Source: Betaproteobacteria bacterium
Lineage (GTDB): Bacteria; Pseudomonadota; Gammaproteobacteria; Burkholderiales; Casimicrobiaceae
Length of the DNA stretch: 41,814 nucleotides
Reading direction: 5' to 3'
NCBI GenBank assembly: GCA_003153475.1
Contig: PLYT01000043.1
Location: 1 to 41,814 of the forward strand
A program made the position numbers and the translations under genes. Every line of letters starts with the position of its first letter. Within the stretch, counting starts at the first letter, position 1. The notes under the pieces are model-generated. The model was not told where the DNA came from. It was given only the letters and a program-made list of their open reading frames with translations, and did no database searches. Positions 16,567 to 23,299 of this stretch are shown here, piece after piece.

Positions 16567-17571
16567 ATGTTCATCGCCAGGCGTTGCTTGCTGGGTCTGT
16601 TGTTCGCCTCGGTCGCCGTGACGGCACGCGGGGAGATGACGGAGATCAATGTCGCGCAGCAATACGGCGTGAGTTTCCTGCCGCTGATGGTGATGGAGCG
16701 CGACAAGCTGGTGGAGAAGCACGCCAAAGCCGAAGGACTCGGCGAGGTCAAGGTCGGCTGGATCAAGGTCGCGGGCCCGAGCGTGATGAACGACGGCATC
16801 ATCAGCGGCGCGCTGCAGTTCATTTCCGTCGGCGCGCCGTCACTGATTACGCTGTGGGACAAGACCAAGGACAACGTTCAGATCAAGGGCATGTCGGCGA
16901 TGACGACCTACCCGCTCTATTTGAACGTTCGCAATCCGAACGTGAAGTCGATCCGCGATTTCAGCGACAAGGACAAGATCGCCATTCCGTCGGTCAAGAT
17001 CTCGACCCAGGCGATCATGCTGCAGATGGCGGCGGCGAAAGAGTATGGTGAGCAGAATTACGCGCATTTCGACCCGTGGACGATCGGTTTGTCCCATCCG
17101 GACGCGATGATCGCGCTGATCAACAATACGGCCGGAGTCGACGCCCACTTCGCCACGTCGCCGTTTCACGAGCAGGAAATGAAGATGGCGGGCATCCGGA
17201 CGCTGACGACCAACTACGAGATCCTCGGCGGTCCGGCAACCGCACTGGTGATTGCCGCGTCGACGAAGTATCGCGAAGCCAATCCGAGGAGCTACAAGGC
17301 GTTCCTCGACGCGCTGAAGGAGGCGATTGATGCGATCAACAAGGACAAGCGCGCCGCCGCCAAAGTCTATCTCGAGCAGGCCAATGACACCAAGAACACC
17401 GTCGATGATATCTACGCGATGATCAGCGCCCCGGATTATGCGTACACGCTGATGCCGCAAAAGGTCGGCAAGACCGCGGAGTTCATGTACAAGATCGGAT
17501 CGATCAAGACCCGGCCGGCGTCGTGGAAGGATCTCTTCTTCCCCGAAGTGCAAAACCTGCCGGGCGACTGA
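16567..17571 (+). CDS. NMT1/SsuA-like ABC transporter substrate-binding protein
   Basis: A 334-residue periplasmic binding protein. Signal peptide RRCLLGLLFASVAVTARG, then the fold of the nitrate/sulfonate/taurine group: TEINVAQQYGVSFLPLMVME, NDGIISGALQFISVGAPSLI, SVKISTQAIMLQMAAAKEYG and AGIRTLTTNYEILGGPATAL. AGGAGGAG sits immediately upstream of ATG 16567. No permease or ATPase gene of this family is in the window, so it is an orphan or its partners were lost. It is 16 nt from the AtuA-family gene, which suggests an operon and perhaps a terpenoid- or acid-like ligand; the ligand is unknown. Confidence 0.9.
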   Translation: MFIARRCLLGLLFASVAVTARGEMTEINVAQQYGVSFLPLMVMERDKLVEKHAKAEGLGEVKVGWIKVAGPSVMNDGIISGALQFISVGAPSLITLWDKTKDNVQIKGMSAMTTYPLYLNVRNPNVKSIRDFSDKDKIAIPSVKISTQAIMLQMAAAKEYGEQNYAHFDPWTIGLSHPDAMIALINNTAGVDAHFATSPFHEQEMKMAGIRTLTTNYEILGGPATALVIAASTKYREANPRSYKAFLDALKEAIDAINKDKRAAAKVYLEQANDTKNTVDDIYAMISAPDYAYTLMPQKVGKTAEFMYKIGSIKTRPASWKDLFFPEVQNLPGD

Positions 17572-17587
17572 AGCGCGCGCGCCGAAC

Positions 17588-18532
17588 ATGCGCGAGATGC
17601 TGCGCATCGGCGCTGGCGCCGGATTCTCCGGCGACCGCATCGAGCCCGCGGTGGTGTTGGCCGAGCGTGGGCACGTCCAGTACCTGGTGCTCGAATGCCT
17701 GGGCGAGCGCACGGTCGCGTTGGCGCAATTGCGCAAACGCATCGATCCGACACGCGGTTACGACCCTCTGCTCGAGCGGCGCATCGAGCTGTTGCTGCCC
17801 TTGCTGAGGCGGCATGGTGTGCGGCTCGTCACTAATATGGGCGCCGCCAACCCGATCGCCGCAGCCGACGCAATCATCGCTATCGCGCGGGCACGGAAAG
17901 CGCCGATCCGGGTGGCCGTCGTGACCGGCGACGACGTGCTGGCGAAGATCGAACCCGGTGAGCTCACGATGGAGACGCAAACGCCGATCGCGAAGTACGG
18001 AGAGCTCGTTTCGGCGAATGCCTACCTCGGTGCTGCAGCCTTGTTGCCCGCGCTCGAATCCGGTGCCGACATCATCATCACCGGCCGCGTCGCCGACCCT
18101 TCGCTGTTCTTGGCACCCATGGCGCACGAATACCACTGGCAGCTCGACGACATCGATCGGCTGGCGCGGGGCACGTCGATCGGGCATCTGCTCGAATGCG
18201 CGGGACAACTGTGTGGCGGGTACTTTGCCGAGCCGGGACCGAAGGATGTGCCCGACATGGCGCACCTGGGATTTCCCTACGCCGACGTCGATGCCGACGG
18301 CAACGCGAGCCTAAGCAAGGTCGAAGGAACCGGCGGCTGCATCACCCTGGCGACGGCGAAGGAGCAGTTGCTCTACGAAGTCATCGATCCATTCGGCTAT
18401 GTGACGCCGGACGTCGTCATCGGCCCTGCGACGCTTCGCGTGACCCGAAGTAGCGCTCCTCGAGCTGATGTCGCAACTGTTGTGCGAGCTCGATGTCGGC
18501 GTCGCTCGCGTACAGAGGCGCGGGCTCGATAA
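17588..18532 (+). CDS. AtuA-family (DUF1446) protein, C-terminally truncated
   Basis: AtuA-like proteins take part in acyclic terpene utilisation; their chemistry is unsettled. The N-terminal two-thirds is clear: LRIGAGAGFSGDRIEPAVVL, QYLVLECLGERTVALAQLRK, LVTNMGAANPIAAADAI, GADIIITGRVADPSLFLAPM and EGTGGCITLATAKEQLLYEV. Similarity stops after FGYVTPDVV near 18418, where the family normally continues (VADF and about 150 more residues). The remaining 38 codons are Arg-rich and unlike the family, and run antisense to a possible small gene. So about 277 family residues are kept of a usual 430-460. It is probably non-functional. It lies 16 nt after the binding-protein gene. Confidence 0.8.
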   Translation: MREMLRIGAGAGFSGDRIEPAVVLAERGHVQYLVLECLGERTVALAQLRKRIDPTRGYDPLLERRIELLLPLLRRHGVRLVTNMGAANPIAAADAIIAIARARKAPIRVAVVTGDDVLAKIEPGELTMETQTPIAKYGELVSANAYLGAAALLPALESGADIIITGRVADPSLFLAPMAHEYHWQLDDIDRLARGTSIGHLLECAGQLCGGYFAEPGPKDVPDMAHLGFPYADVDADGNASLSKVEGTGGCITLATAKEQLLYEVIDPFGYVTPDVVIGPATLRVTRSSAPRADVATVVRARCRRRSRTEARAR

Positions 18533-18569
18533 TCGTGTCGCAGTCGCGGAATTGACTCTTGTGCATCAT
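18417..18569 (-). CDS. Possible small protein or gene remnant (50 residues)
   Basis: On the strand opposite the foreign tail of the AtuA frame there is a natural-looking frame: MMHKSQFRDCDTIIEPAPLY, ASDADIELAQQLRHQLEERY and FGSREASQGR. It has acidic/basic balance and a helical middle, unlike the Arg-rich AtuA tail. Its stop lies at the point where AtuA similarity ends, so it may itself be cut at its 3' end. Ribosome site weak (GAAAG). Not recognised. Confidence 0.3.
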   Translation of the reverse strand: MMHKSQFRDCDTIIEPAPLYASDADIELAQQLRHQLEERYFGSREASQGR

Positions 18570-18605
18570 GGGTCAACTTTCGCATATCGCGTGCCAGCGG
18601 GAAAA

Positions 18606-18625
18606 TGTCCTGTGAAAACAGGACA
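18606..18625. promoter_or_regulatory. Perfect 8-bp dyad TGTCCTGT-gaaa-ACAGGACA
   Basis: An inverted repeat with a 4-nt centre in the 280-bp gap between the AtuA tail and the ArsR gene. It is 37 nt upstream of the small minus-strand frame and about 190 nt upstream of the ArsR promoter, so it would suit an operator for the minus-strand gene or a hairpin. No T run follows on either side beyond ATTTT on the minus strand. The rest of 18533-18805 shows nothing else I can name. Confidence 0.45.
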
Positions 18626-18813
18626 AAGGCCGTTCGGCCGATCGCCGCGAGCGCTCCGTGGAAGCGCGTCCGGTGTAAATATTGACCGCCGCGCGGCAGC
18701 TTGGTCCCGGCCAACGCCAACGTCAGCGCATGCCGCTCCCCTGTTTTCTCTAACGGCCGGCGGCGCGCGCGACAAACGTCGACTGTTCGCCCGTCGTGCT
18801 CGCGCTCGACTGC

Positions 18814-18861
18814 TTGACAGCCCGCCGATTCTCTCACATACTTAACCGTATGGTTCACTAT
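18814..18861 (+). promoter_or_regulatory. Promoter and operator of the ArsR module, probably leaderless
   Basis: TTGACA at 18814-18819, a 17-nt spacer, and CATACT at 18837-18842 form a near-consensus sigma-70 promoter. The predicted start of transcription, about 7 nt later, falls on the A of the ArsR ATG (18850), so there would be no 5' leader. An imperfect dyad centred on AACCGTATGGTT (18844-18855; wider arms 18838-18861, 9 of 12 matches) covers the -10 and the start codon, as expected for an autorepressor site. Confidence 0.7.
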
Positions 18862-19287
18862 CATTCACGCAAACTCGACGCCGTATTCAGCGCGCTCGCC
18901 GATCCCACGCGGCGCGCGGTACTGGTAAGGCTCCGGCACGGCGAGCGCTCGGTCGGCGAGCTCGCCGCGCCGATCGGCATGTCGCTGCCGGGAGTCATCA
19001 AGCATCTCGCCATTCTGGAAGACGCTGGCCTCATCGAGCGGAAAAAGACCGGCCGCGTCGTGAACTGTCAGCTCAAGGGCGGGGCAATAAAGGGTGCGCT
19101 CGATTGGCTGGAGCGCAATGAGGAATTCTGGAACACGCGGCTGGACCGGCTGGGCGCGTTTCTGGAGCAAAAGGAGAACCGAGCATGGAAGCCGCAACCG
19201 AAGACAAGACCAGCATCCACATCCGGCGAGTCTACAAAGCGCCCGTCGCCGCCGTCTACGCGGCGTGGACGGACCCGGAGCAAATGA
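18850..19287 (+). CDS. ArsR-family winged-helix repressor
   Basis: Small dimeric repressor of the SdpR/ArsR type that pairs with SRPBCC genes. Family core: LDAVFSALADPTRRAVLVRL, ERSVGELAAPIGMSLPGVIK with HLAILEDAGLIERKK (recognition helix SLPGVIKHL), then GRVVNCQLKG and LDWLERNEEFWNTRLDRLGA. No metal-binding ELCVCDL motif, so it does not look like a metal sensor. The usual domain ends near residue 112; the last 34 residues are read in the part that overlaps the SRPBCC start by 103 bp, and are Pro/Arg-rich. The start at 18850 is supported by the promoter geometry. It probably represses itself and the next one or two genes. Confidence 0.9.
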   Translation: MVHYHSRKLDAVFSALADPTRRAVLVRLRHGERSVGELAAPIGMSLPGVIKHLAILEDAGLIERKKTGRVVNCQLKGGAIKGALDWLERNEEFWNTRLDRLGAFLEQKENRAWKPQPKTRPASTSGESTKRPSPPSTRRGRTRSK

Positions 19288-19658
19288 AGCACTGGATGGG
19301 ACCGAGCGACGCGTTCGGCGAATCCGAAGTCACGATGGACGTGCGCGTCGGCGGCCGCTACCGGATCGTCATGCACGCGCCGAACGGCGAAACGCATCGC
19401 GTCGGCGGCGAATATCGCGAGGTAGTCCCCAACAAGCGACTGGTCTATACCTGGGCGTGGGAAAGTACACCCGAGCGGGAATCTCTGGTGACGCTCGAGT
19501 TCAAACCTTCGGGCGAAGGCACCGAGCTGGTGCTCGCTCACCAGCGGTTCGCCGACCAGGAGGCGCGCGACAAGCATCGGGAGGGCTGGGACGGGTGCCT
19601 CGGTCGCCTCGACCGTTTTATTTCACATATTTCGCACATCTCGCACATTTCGCACTAG
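19185..19658 (+). CDS. SRPBCC (AHSA1/START-like) domain protein
   Basis: A 157-residue hydrophobic-ligand-pocket protein of the AHSA1-like group commonly encoded with ArsR repressors. SIHIRRVYKAPVAAVYAAWT, MKHWMGPSDAFGESEVTMDV, GGRYRIVMHAPNGETHRVGG, RLVYTWAWESTP and HREGWDGCLGRLDRF follow the family. It starts inside the ArsR frame, with AGGAGAACCGAGC before ATG 19185, so the two are translationally linked. The C-terminus ends in four ISH repeats coded by a 9-bp tandem repeat. The ligand is unknown; in other bacteria these modules respond to small organics or stress. Confidence 0.9.
   Translation: MEAATEDKTSIHIRRVYKAPVAAVYAAWTDPEQMKHWMGPSDAFGESEVTMDVRVGGRYRIVMHAPNGETHRVGGEYREVVPNKRLVYTWAWESTPERESLVTLEFKPSGEGTELVLAHQRFADQEARDKHREGWDGCLGRLDRFISHISHISHISH
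19620..19655 (+). repeat. Four 9-bp tandem units encoding (Ile-Ser-His)x4
   Basis: ATT TCA CAT / ATT TCG CAC / ATC TCG CAC / ATT TCG CAC directly before the stop codon of the SRPBCC gene. The third-position differences show it is not a fresh slippage product in all units. The product is a His-containing tail (ISHISHISHISH). Confidence 0.9.
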
Positions 19659-19693
19659 CCGCTCACTAACCTACACCAACCCGGAGAAAAACC

Positions 19694-20068
19694 ATGGGCA
19701 ACCCCTTTGTACACGTCGAGCTCGAAACCAATGATGTCGCCAAGGCGAAAAGCTTCTACAGCAAGCTGTTCGACTGGAAGCTCGAAGACGTGCCGAACGC
19801 GGCCGCAGGCGGCAGCTACACGATGATCAGCGTCGGCGATGGCACGGGCGGCGGGATGATGAAGAATCCGATGCCGGGCGGCCAGTCGTTCTGGCTCGCC
19901 TATGTTCTGGTCGACGACATCGCAGCCGCGACCAAGAAGGCCAAATCGCTGGGTGGCACGGTGATGAAGGACGTCACCGAAGTCATGGGCATGGGCTGGC
20001 TATCGATCATCGTCGACCCGACCGGCGCGGCGCTCGGACTGTGGAAGGCGAAACCCCGGGCGAAGTAG
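19694..20068 (+). CDS. VOC-family protein (glyoxalase/bleomycin-resistance fold)
   Basis: A 124-residue vicinal-oxygen-chelate protein with two beta-alpha-beta-beta-beta units: MGNPFVHVELETNDVAKAKS with FYSKLFDWKLEDVP, GSYTMISVGDGTGGGMMKNP, then FWLAYVLVDDIAAATKKAKS and GWLSIIVDPTGAALGLWK. This subgroup (YdcE/CFP30B-like) often follows ArsR-SRPBCC genes, as here, 35 nt after the SRPBCC stop. CGGAG lies 9 nt upstream of the ATG. Metal ligands are only partly kept, so an enzymatic role cannot be assumed. Confidence 0.92.
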   Translation: MGNPFVHVELETNDVAKAKSFYSKLFDWKLEDVPNAAAGGSYTMISVGDGTGGGMMKNPMPGGQSFWLAYVLVDDIAAATKKAKSLGGTVMKDVTEVMGMGWLSIIVDPTGAALGLWKAKPRAK

Positions 20069-20089
20069 ACACGGGCCAAGGCAGCCTGT

Positions 20090-20195
20090 CGCTCCGGCGC
20101 AACGCCGGAGCGGCGCTTCCACACTCGGGGCTTTGCCAGTCGGAGCCCGAGCCGCTTTCTGGTATGGTGCGAGACGCAGCTTGCTCGATACCAGA
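20090..20195 (+). promoter_or_regulatory. Three consecutive stem-loops between the VOC and DUF1445 genes
   Basis: In order: a 10-bp perfect hairpin with a 3-nt loop (20090-20112, CGCTCCGGCG arms); CTCGGGGCT / AGCCCGAG with one bulge (about 20124-20152); and TCTGGTAT / ATACCAGA (20158-20165 and 20188-20195) enclosing an inner CGAG/CTCG pair. No T run follows any of them. The first could end the VOC transcript weakly; the last lies 20 nt before the DUF1445 start and could influence translation. Confidence 0.45.
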
Positions 20196-20215
20196 GGACG
20201 TCCGGAAACGCCGAT

Positions 20216-21034
20216 ATGCTCGCGACAGTTGGAGTGAATTCTGCGGCTGCGGCGACTACTTCCGATATCGCCTCGATCCGGCAGCGCATCCGGACAGGAG
20301 CCTTTAGCGGGCATACGTCGGGACTCGCGCCCGGGCATGTCCAGGGCAACGTCGTCATCCTGCCGGCGGATCTGGCAACGGACTTCCTGCTTTTCTGCCA
20401 GCGCAATCCCAAGCCCTGCCCGCTGCTTGCCGTGTCAGAGCGCGGCCAGCACTCGCTGCCGACGCTCGGCGCCGACCTCGATATACGCACCGACGTCCCA
20501 CGCTACTGCGTCTGGAACGATGGGGCCATCATCGACGAGCCGCGCGACATCCGACGCTACTGGCGCGACGATCTGGTGACCTTCGTCATCGGCTGCTCGT
20601 TCTCGTTCGAACAGGCGCTGACCGAAGGTGGCATTCCGCTGCGGCACGTTACGCTCGGACTCAACGTCGCCATGTACCGTACTTGCATCGCAACGGAGCC
20701 GGCCGGCCGATTTCACGGGCCGCTGGTGGTGTCGATGCGGCCGTTTACGCCCGCGAACGCGATTCGCGCCGTGCAGATCACGTCACGATTTCCTTCGGTT
20801 CACGGCGCACCCATACACCTGGGCAAGCCCGAACTGATAGGGATCGACGATCTGGCGCGACCGCATTATGGCGACGCGCTCCCCGTGGCAGCCGATGAGC
20901 TGCCCGTCTTCTGGGCGTGCGGCGTCACTCCGCAAGCGGTCGTCGCTGCCGCACGTCCGGCATTTTGCATAACCCATGCACCAGGCTGCATGCTGATTAC
21001 CGACCGGTTGAATCACGAGCTGGCATCATTTTAG
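20216..21034 (+). CDS. DUF1445 putative hydro-lyase (YcsI / D-glutamate cyclase-like)
   Basis: A 272-residue protein of the DUF1445 family. Family blocks: [20 protein letters not shown] with [88 protein letters not shown] with [22 protein letters not shown] and [15 protein letters not shown]. Members are annotated as putative hydro-lyases and one eukaryotic relative acts on D-glutamate. It precedes a Liv-type ABC operon by 62 nt, so it may act on the imported compound; this is inference. GGAAA 8 nt upstream supports ATG 20216; a GTG a few codons downstream is also possible. Confidence 0.9.
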   Translation: MLATVGVNSAAAATTSDIASIRQRIRTGAFSGHTSGLAPGHVQGNVVILPADLATDFLLFCQRNPKPCPLLAVSERGQHSLPTLGADLDIRTDVPRYCVWNDGAIIDEPRDIRRYWRDDLVTFVIGCSFSFEQALTEGGIPLRHVTLGLNVAMYRTCIATEPAGRFHGPLVVSMRPFTPANAIRAVQITSRFPSVHGAPIHLGKPELIGIDDLARPHYGDALPVAADELPVFWACGVTPQAVVAAARPAFCITHAPGCMLITDRLNHELASF

Positions 21035-21096
21035 AAAAACCCGTTCGCGTCTGCCGACGCGACGACGTCGATGTATTTGAATCAGGGGAGACCGCA

Positions 21097-22359
21097 ATGA
21101 AACGTCTTTGGAAATTATTCGCGCTTGGCGCCGCGCTTTCGCTTGCGATCGTGCGTCCCGCATTGGCGCAGGAGGAAATCCGCATCGGCGTCATCTATCC
21201 GCTGACCGGCGCAGCGGCCTCCACCGGATTGGAATTGAAACAAGCGATCGAACTTGCGGCCGACCTCATCAACAATGGCACCCGGGGACTCAATCTGCCA
21301 TTGACGACCACCGGCGGCCTGCCCAACCTCAAGGGCGCCAAGATCAAGCTCATCTTCGGCGACCACCAGGGCAATCCGCAGACCGGCGCGACCGAAGCCG
21401 AACGCCTCATCTCGCAGGAAAAGGTGGTCGCCCTGGTCTGCTGCTATTTCAGCAACGTCACCAACACGGCCAGCCAAGTGGCGGAACGCAACGGCATTCC
21501 GTTCGTGAATCCCGAATCATCCTCGGCGACGCTTACCCAGCGGGGTTTCAAGTGGTTCTTCCGAACGACTCCGCACGACGATCTGTTCGTCACCAACTTC
21601 TTCGAGTTTCTCAAAGACGTCGAGAAAAAGAAGAACATCTCGGTCAAGCGCATCGCGCTGTTCAACGAGAACACGCTTTTTGGCACCGAAACGACCAAAA
21701 TCGAGGAAAGACTTGCCGGGGAGCAGAAGTATCCGATCGTCGAGAAAATCCTCTATCCCGCCAAGAGCACGCAACTCACCTCGGAAATTCAGAGGATCAA
21801 GGCGGCCAGTCCGGATCTGATCATGCAGTCGTCGTATCTGGGCGACGCGATTCTCTCGATGAAGACATACAAGGAACTGGGCGTATCGCCGGATGCGCTG
21901 CTGGCCAACGATGCGGGCTTCAACGATTCCGAATTCCTGAAGACGACGGGCAAGGACGCCGAATACGTTCTGAGCCGCGAAGTGTGGGCGCTCGATCTGG
22001 CAACCAGGAATCCGCTGATCAAGCAGGTCAACGACATCTATTTCGAGCGCTACAAGACCAACTTCAACGGCAATTCGGCACGCACCTTTACCGGTCTCAT
22101 GACCCTGGCCGAGGCGATCAACCGCGCCGGCAGCACCAAGCCCGAAGCCATTCAGAAGGCGCTGGTCGAAACCGACATTCCCGGCAGCAAACTCATCATG
22201 CCGTGGAAAGGGATCAAGTTCGACGCGAGCGGTCAGAACACGCTGGGCAACGGGATTATCGTTCAGGTTCAAGACGGCAAATATGTGACCGTCTGGCCGT
22301 TCGACCTGGCGTCGAAGGACATTATCTGGCCGATGCCGAAGTGGGACCAGCGCAAATAG
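21097..22359 (+). CDS. Liv-type ABC transporter substrate-binding protein
   Basis: A 420-residue periplasmic binding protein of the amino acid/amide (type I) family. Signal peptide LFALGAALSLAIVRPALAQ, then EEIRIGVIYPLTGAAASTGL, KLIFGDHQGNPQTGATEAER with LISQEKVVALVCC, ERNGIPFVNPESSSATLTQR and RTFTGLMTLAEAINRAGS. GGGGAG lies 8 nt upstream of ATG 21097. It is the first gene of a complete five-gene Liv-type system (binding protein, two permeases, two ATPases). The ligand is unknown: these proteins bind branched-chain amino acids, amides, urea or aromatic acids. Confidence 0.93.
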   Translation: MKRLWKLFALGAALSLAIVRPALAQEEIRIGVIYPLTGAAASTGLELKQAIELAADLINNGTRGLNLPLTTTGGLPNLKGAKIKLIFGDHQGNPQTGATEAERLISQEKVVALVCCYFSNVTNTASQVAERNGIPFVNPESSSATLTQRGFKWFFRTTPHDDLFVTNFFEFLKDVEKKKNISVKRIALFNENTLFGTETTKIEERLAGEQKYPIVEKILYPAKSTQLTSEIQRIKAASPDLIMQSSYLGDAILSMKTYKELGVSPDALLANDAGFNDSEFLKTTGKDAEYVLSREVWALDLATRNPLIKQVNDIYFERYKTNFNGNSARTFTGLMTLAEAINRAGSTKPEAIQKALVETDIPGSKLIMPWKGIKFDASGQNTLGNGIIVQVQDGKYVTVWPFDLASKDIIWPMPKWDQRK

Positions 22360-22363
22360 CTCC

Positions 22364-22398
22364 ACGCCTCGTTGAGTTGTGGCAACGCGCTGAGGCGT
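22364..22398 (+). promoter_or_regulatory. Intercistronic stem-loop after the binding-protein gene
   Basis: ACGCCTC (22364-22370) pairs with GAGGCGT (22392-22398); GTTG/CAAC can pair inside with a side bulge. Placed 5 nt after the stop of the binding-protein gene and 28 nt before the permease start. Hairpins at this place commonly stabilise the upstream mRNA part so that binding protein exceeds permease; that role is inferred. Confidence 0.5.
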
Positions 22399-22426
22399 TG
22401 ATCGCTCCTGGCACCCGTCCCGGCAC

Positions 22427-23299
22427 GTGAACGCCTCGTTCGACATCCTGTTGCAGACGCTGCTGTCAGGCGTTCTGATCGGGCTGATCTACGCGCTGGT
22501 CGCTGTGGGCCTCACGATGATTTTCGGCGTAATGGACATCGTCAATTTCGCGCACGGCGAATTTCTGATGCTCGGCATGTATGCGAGCTTCTGGGGCTTT
22601 GCGCTATGGGCGCTCGATCCGATGTTCACGCTGCCGTTCACCGCGCTGATGCTTTTTGGGCTTGGCTCGGCGATCTACCACGTGGTGATCCGACGCATTA
22701 TCCGCGCCCCGATGCTATCGCAGATCTTCACCACCTTCGGGTTGCTGATCCTGTTCCGCGGGCTCGCCCAGTTTCTGTGGAAGCCTGATTTCCGGACCAT
22801 CGACCACAGCATCGTCCAGGGCAAAGTCGCGTTCGCGGGTCTGCAGTTCGGCCTGCCGCAGCTGGTGGCGGCCGCGGGGGCGATCGTCGTTACCGGCATC
22901 GTGTGGTGGTTCCTGCAGCGCACGCGCCTGGGCGCGGCGCTCGAGGCAACCGCCGCGGACAAGGACGCAGCGGCATTGATGGGGATCGATGTGCAGCGGA
23001 TGTTCGCGCTCGCGTGGGGAATCGGCGCCGCGTGCGCCGGAGTCGCCGGAGCATTACTATCGACGTTCTTTCCGATCTTTCCCGAGGTCGGCGCGAACTT
23101 CATTCTCATCGCGTTCGTCACCGTGGCTCTCGGCGGTTTCGGCAGCGTTGCCGGAGCCTTCTGGGCGGGCATCATCGTCGGCATCGTCGAGGTTCTGGGC
23201 GGCTTTTTGCTCGGACCCCAGTACAAGCTGGCGTTGGTACTCGCGCTTTATCTGATCGTCGTGCTGCTGCGGCCGCAGGGATTGCTCGGACGTGCGTGA
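22427..23299 (+). CDS. Liv-type ABC transporter permease, LivH class
   Basis: 290 residues, about eight membrane helices. N-terminus ASFDILLQTLLSGVLIGLIY, then ALVAVGLTMIFGVMDIVNFA with HGEFLMLGMY, the family signature. The cytoplasmic coupling loop is ALEATAADKDAAALMGIDVQ. The C-terminal YLIVVLLRPQGLLGRA is typical. Starts with GTG 22427; no ATG fits. It overlaps the next permease gene by 8 bp, so they are translationally coupled. Works with the following permease and the two ATPases to import the ligand held by the upstream binding protein. Confidence 0.93.
   Translation: MNASFDILLQTLLSGVLIGLIYALVAVGLTMIFGVMDIVNFAHGEFLMLGMYASFWGFALWALDPMFTLPFTALMLFGLGSAIYHVVIRRIIRAPMLSQIFTTFGLLILFRGLAQFLWKPDFRTIDHSIVQGKVAFAGLQFGLPQLVAAAGAIVVTGIVWWFLQRTRLGAALEATAADKDAAALMGIDVQRMFALAWGIGAACAGVAGALLSTFFPIFPEVGANFILIAFVTVALGGFGSVAGAFWAGIIVGIVEVLGGFLLGPQYKLALVLALYLIVVLLRPQGLLGRA

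Noticed and set aside
15144..16874. A 576-codon minus-strand frame
   Set aside because: Antisense to the Old Yellow Enzyme and the binding protein, both of which have unmistakable motifs.
18397..18864. A 155-codon minus-strand frame across the AtuA tail and ArsR promoter
   Set aside because: It is in a different phase from the natural-looking 50-residue frame, covers a near-consensus promoter, and its composition is Arg/His-rich shadow-like.
19620..19655. Short regular repeats considered as a CRISPR or VNTR locus
   Set aside because: Units are 9 bp without spacers and are in frame at the end of a gene. No CRISPR-like repeat-spacer pattern occurs anywhere in the window.
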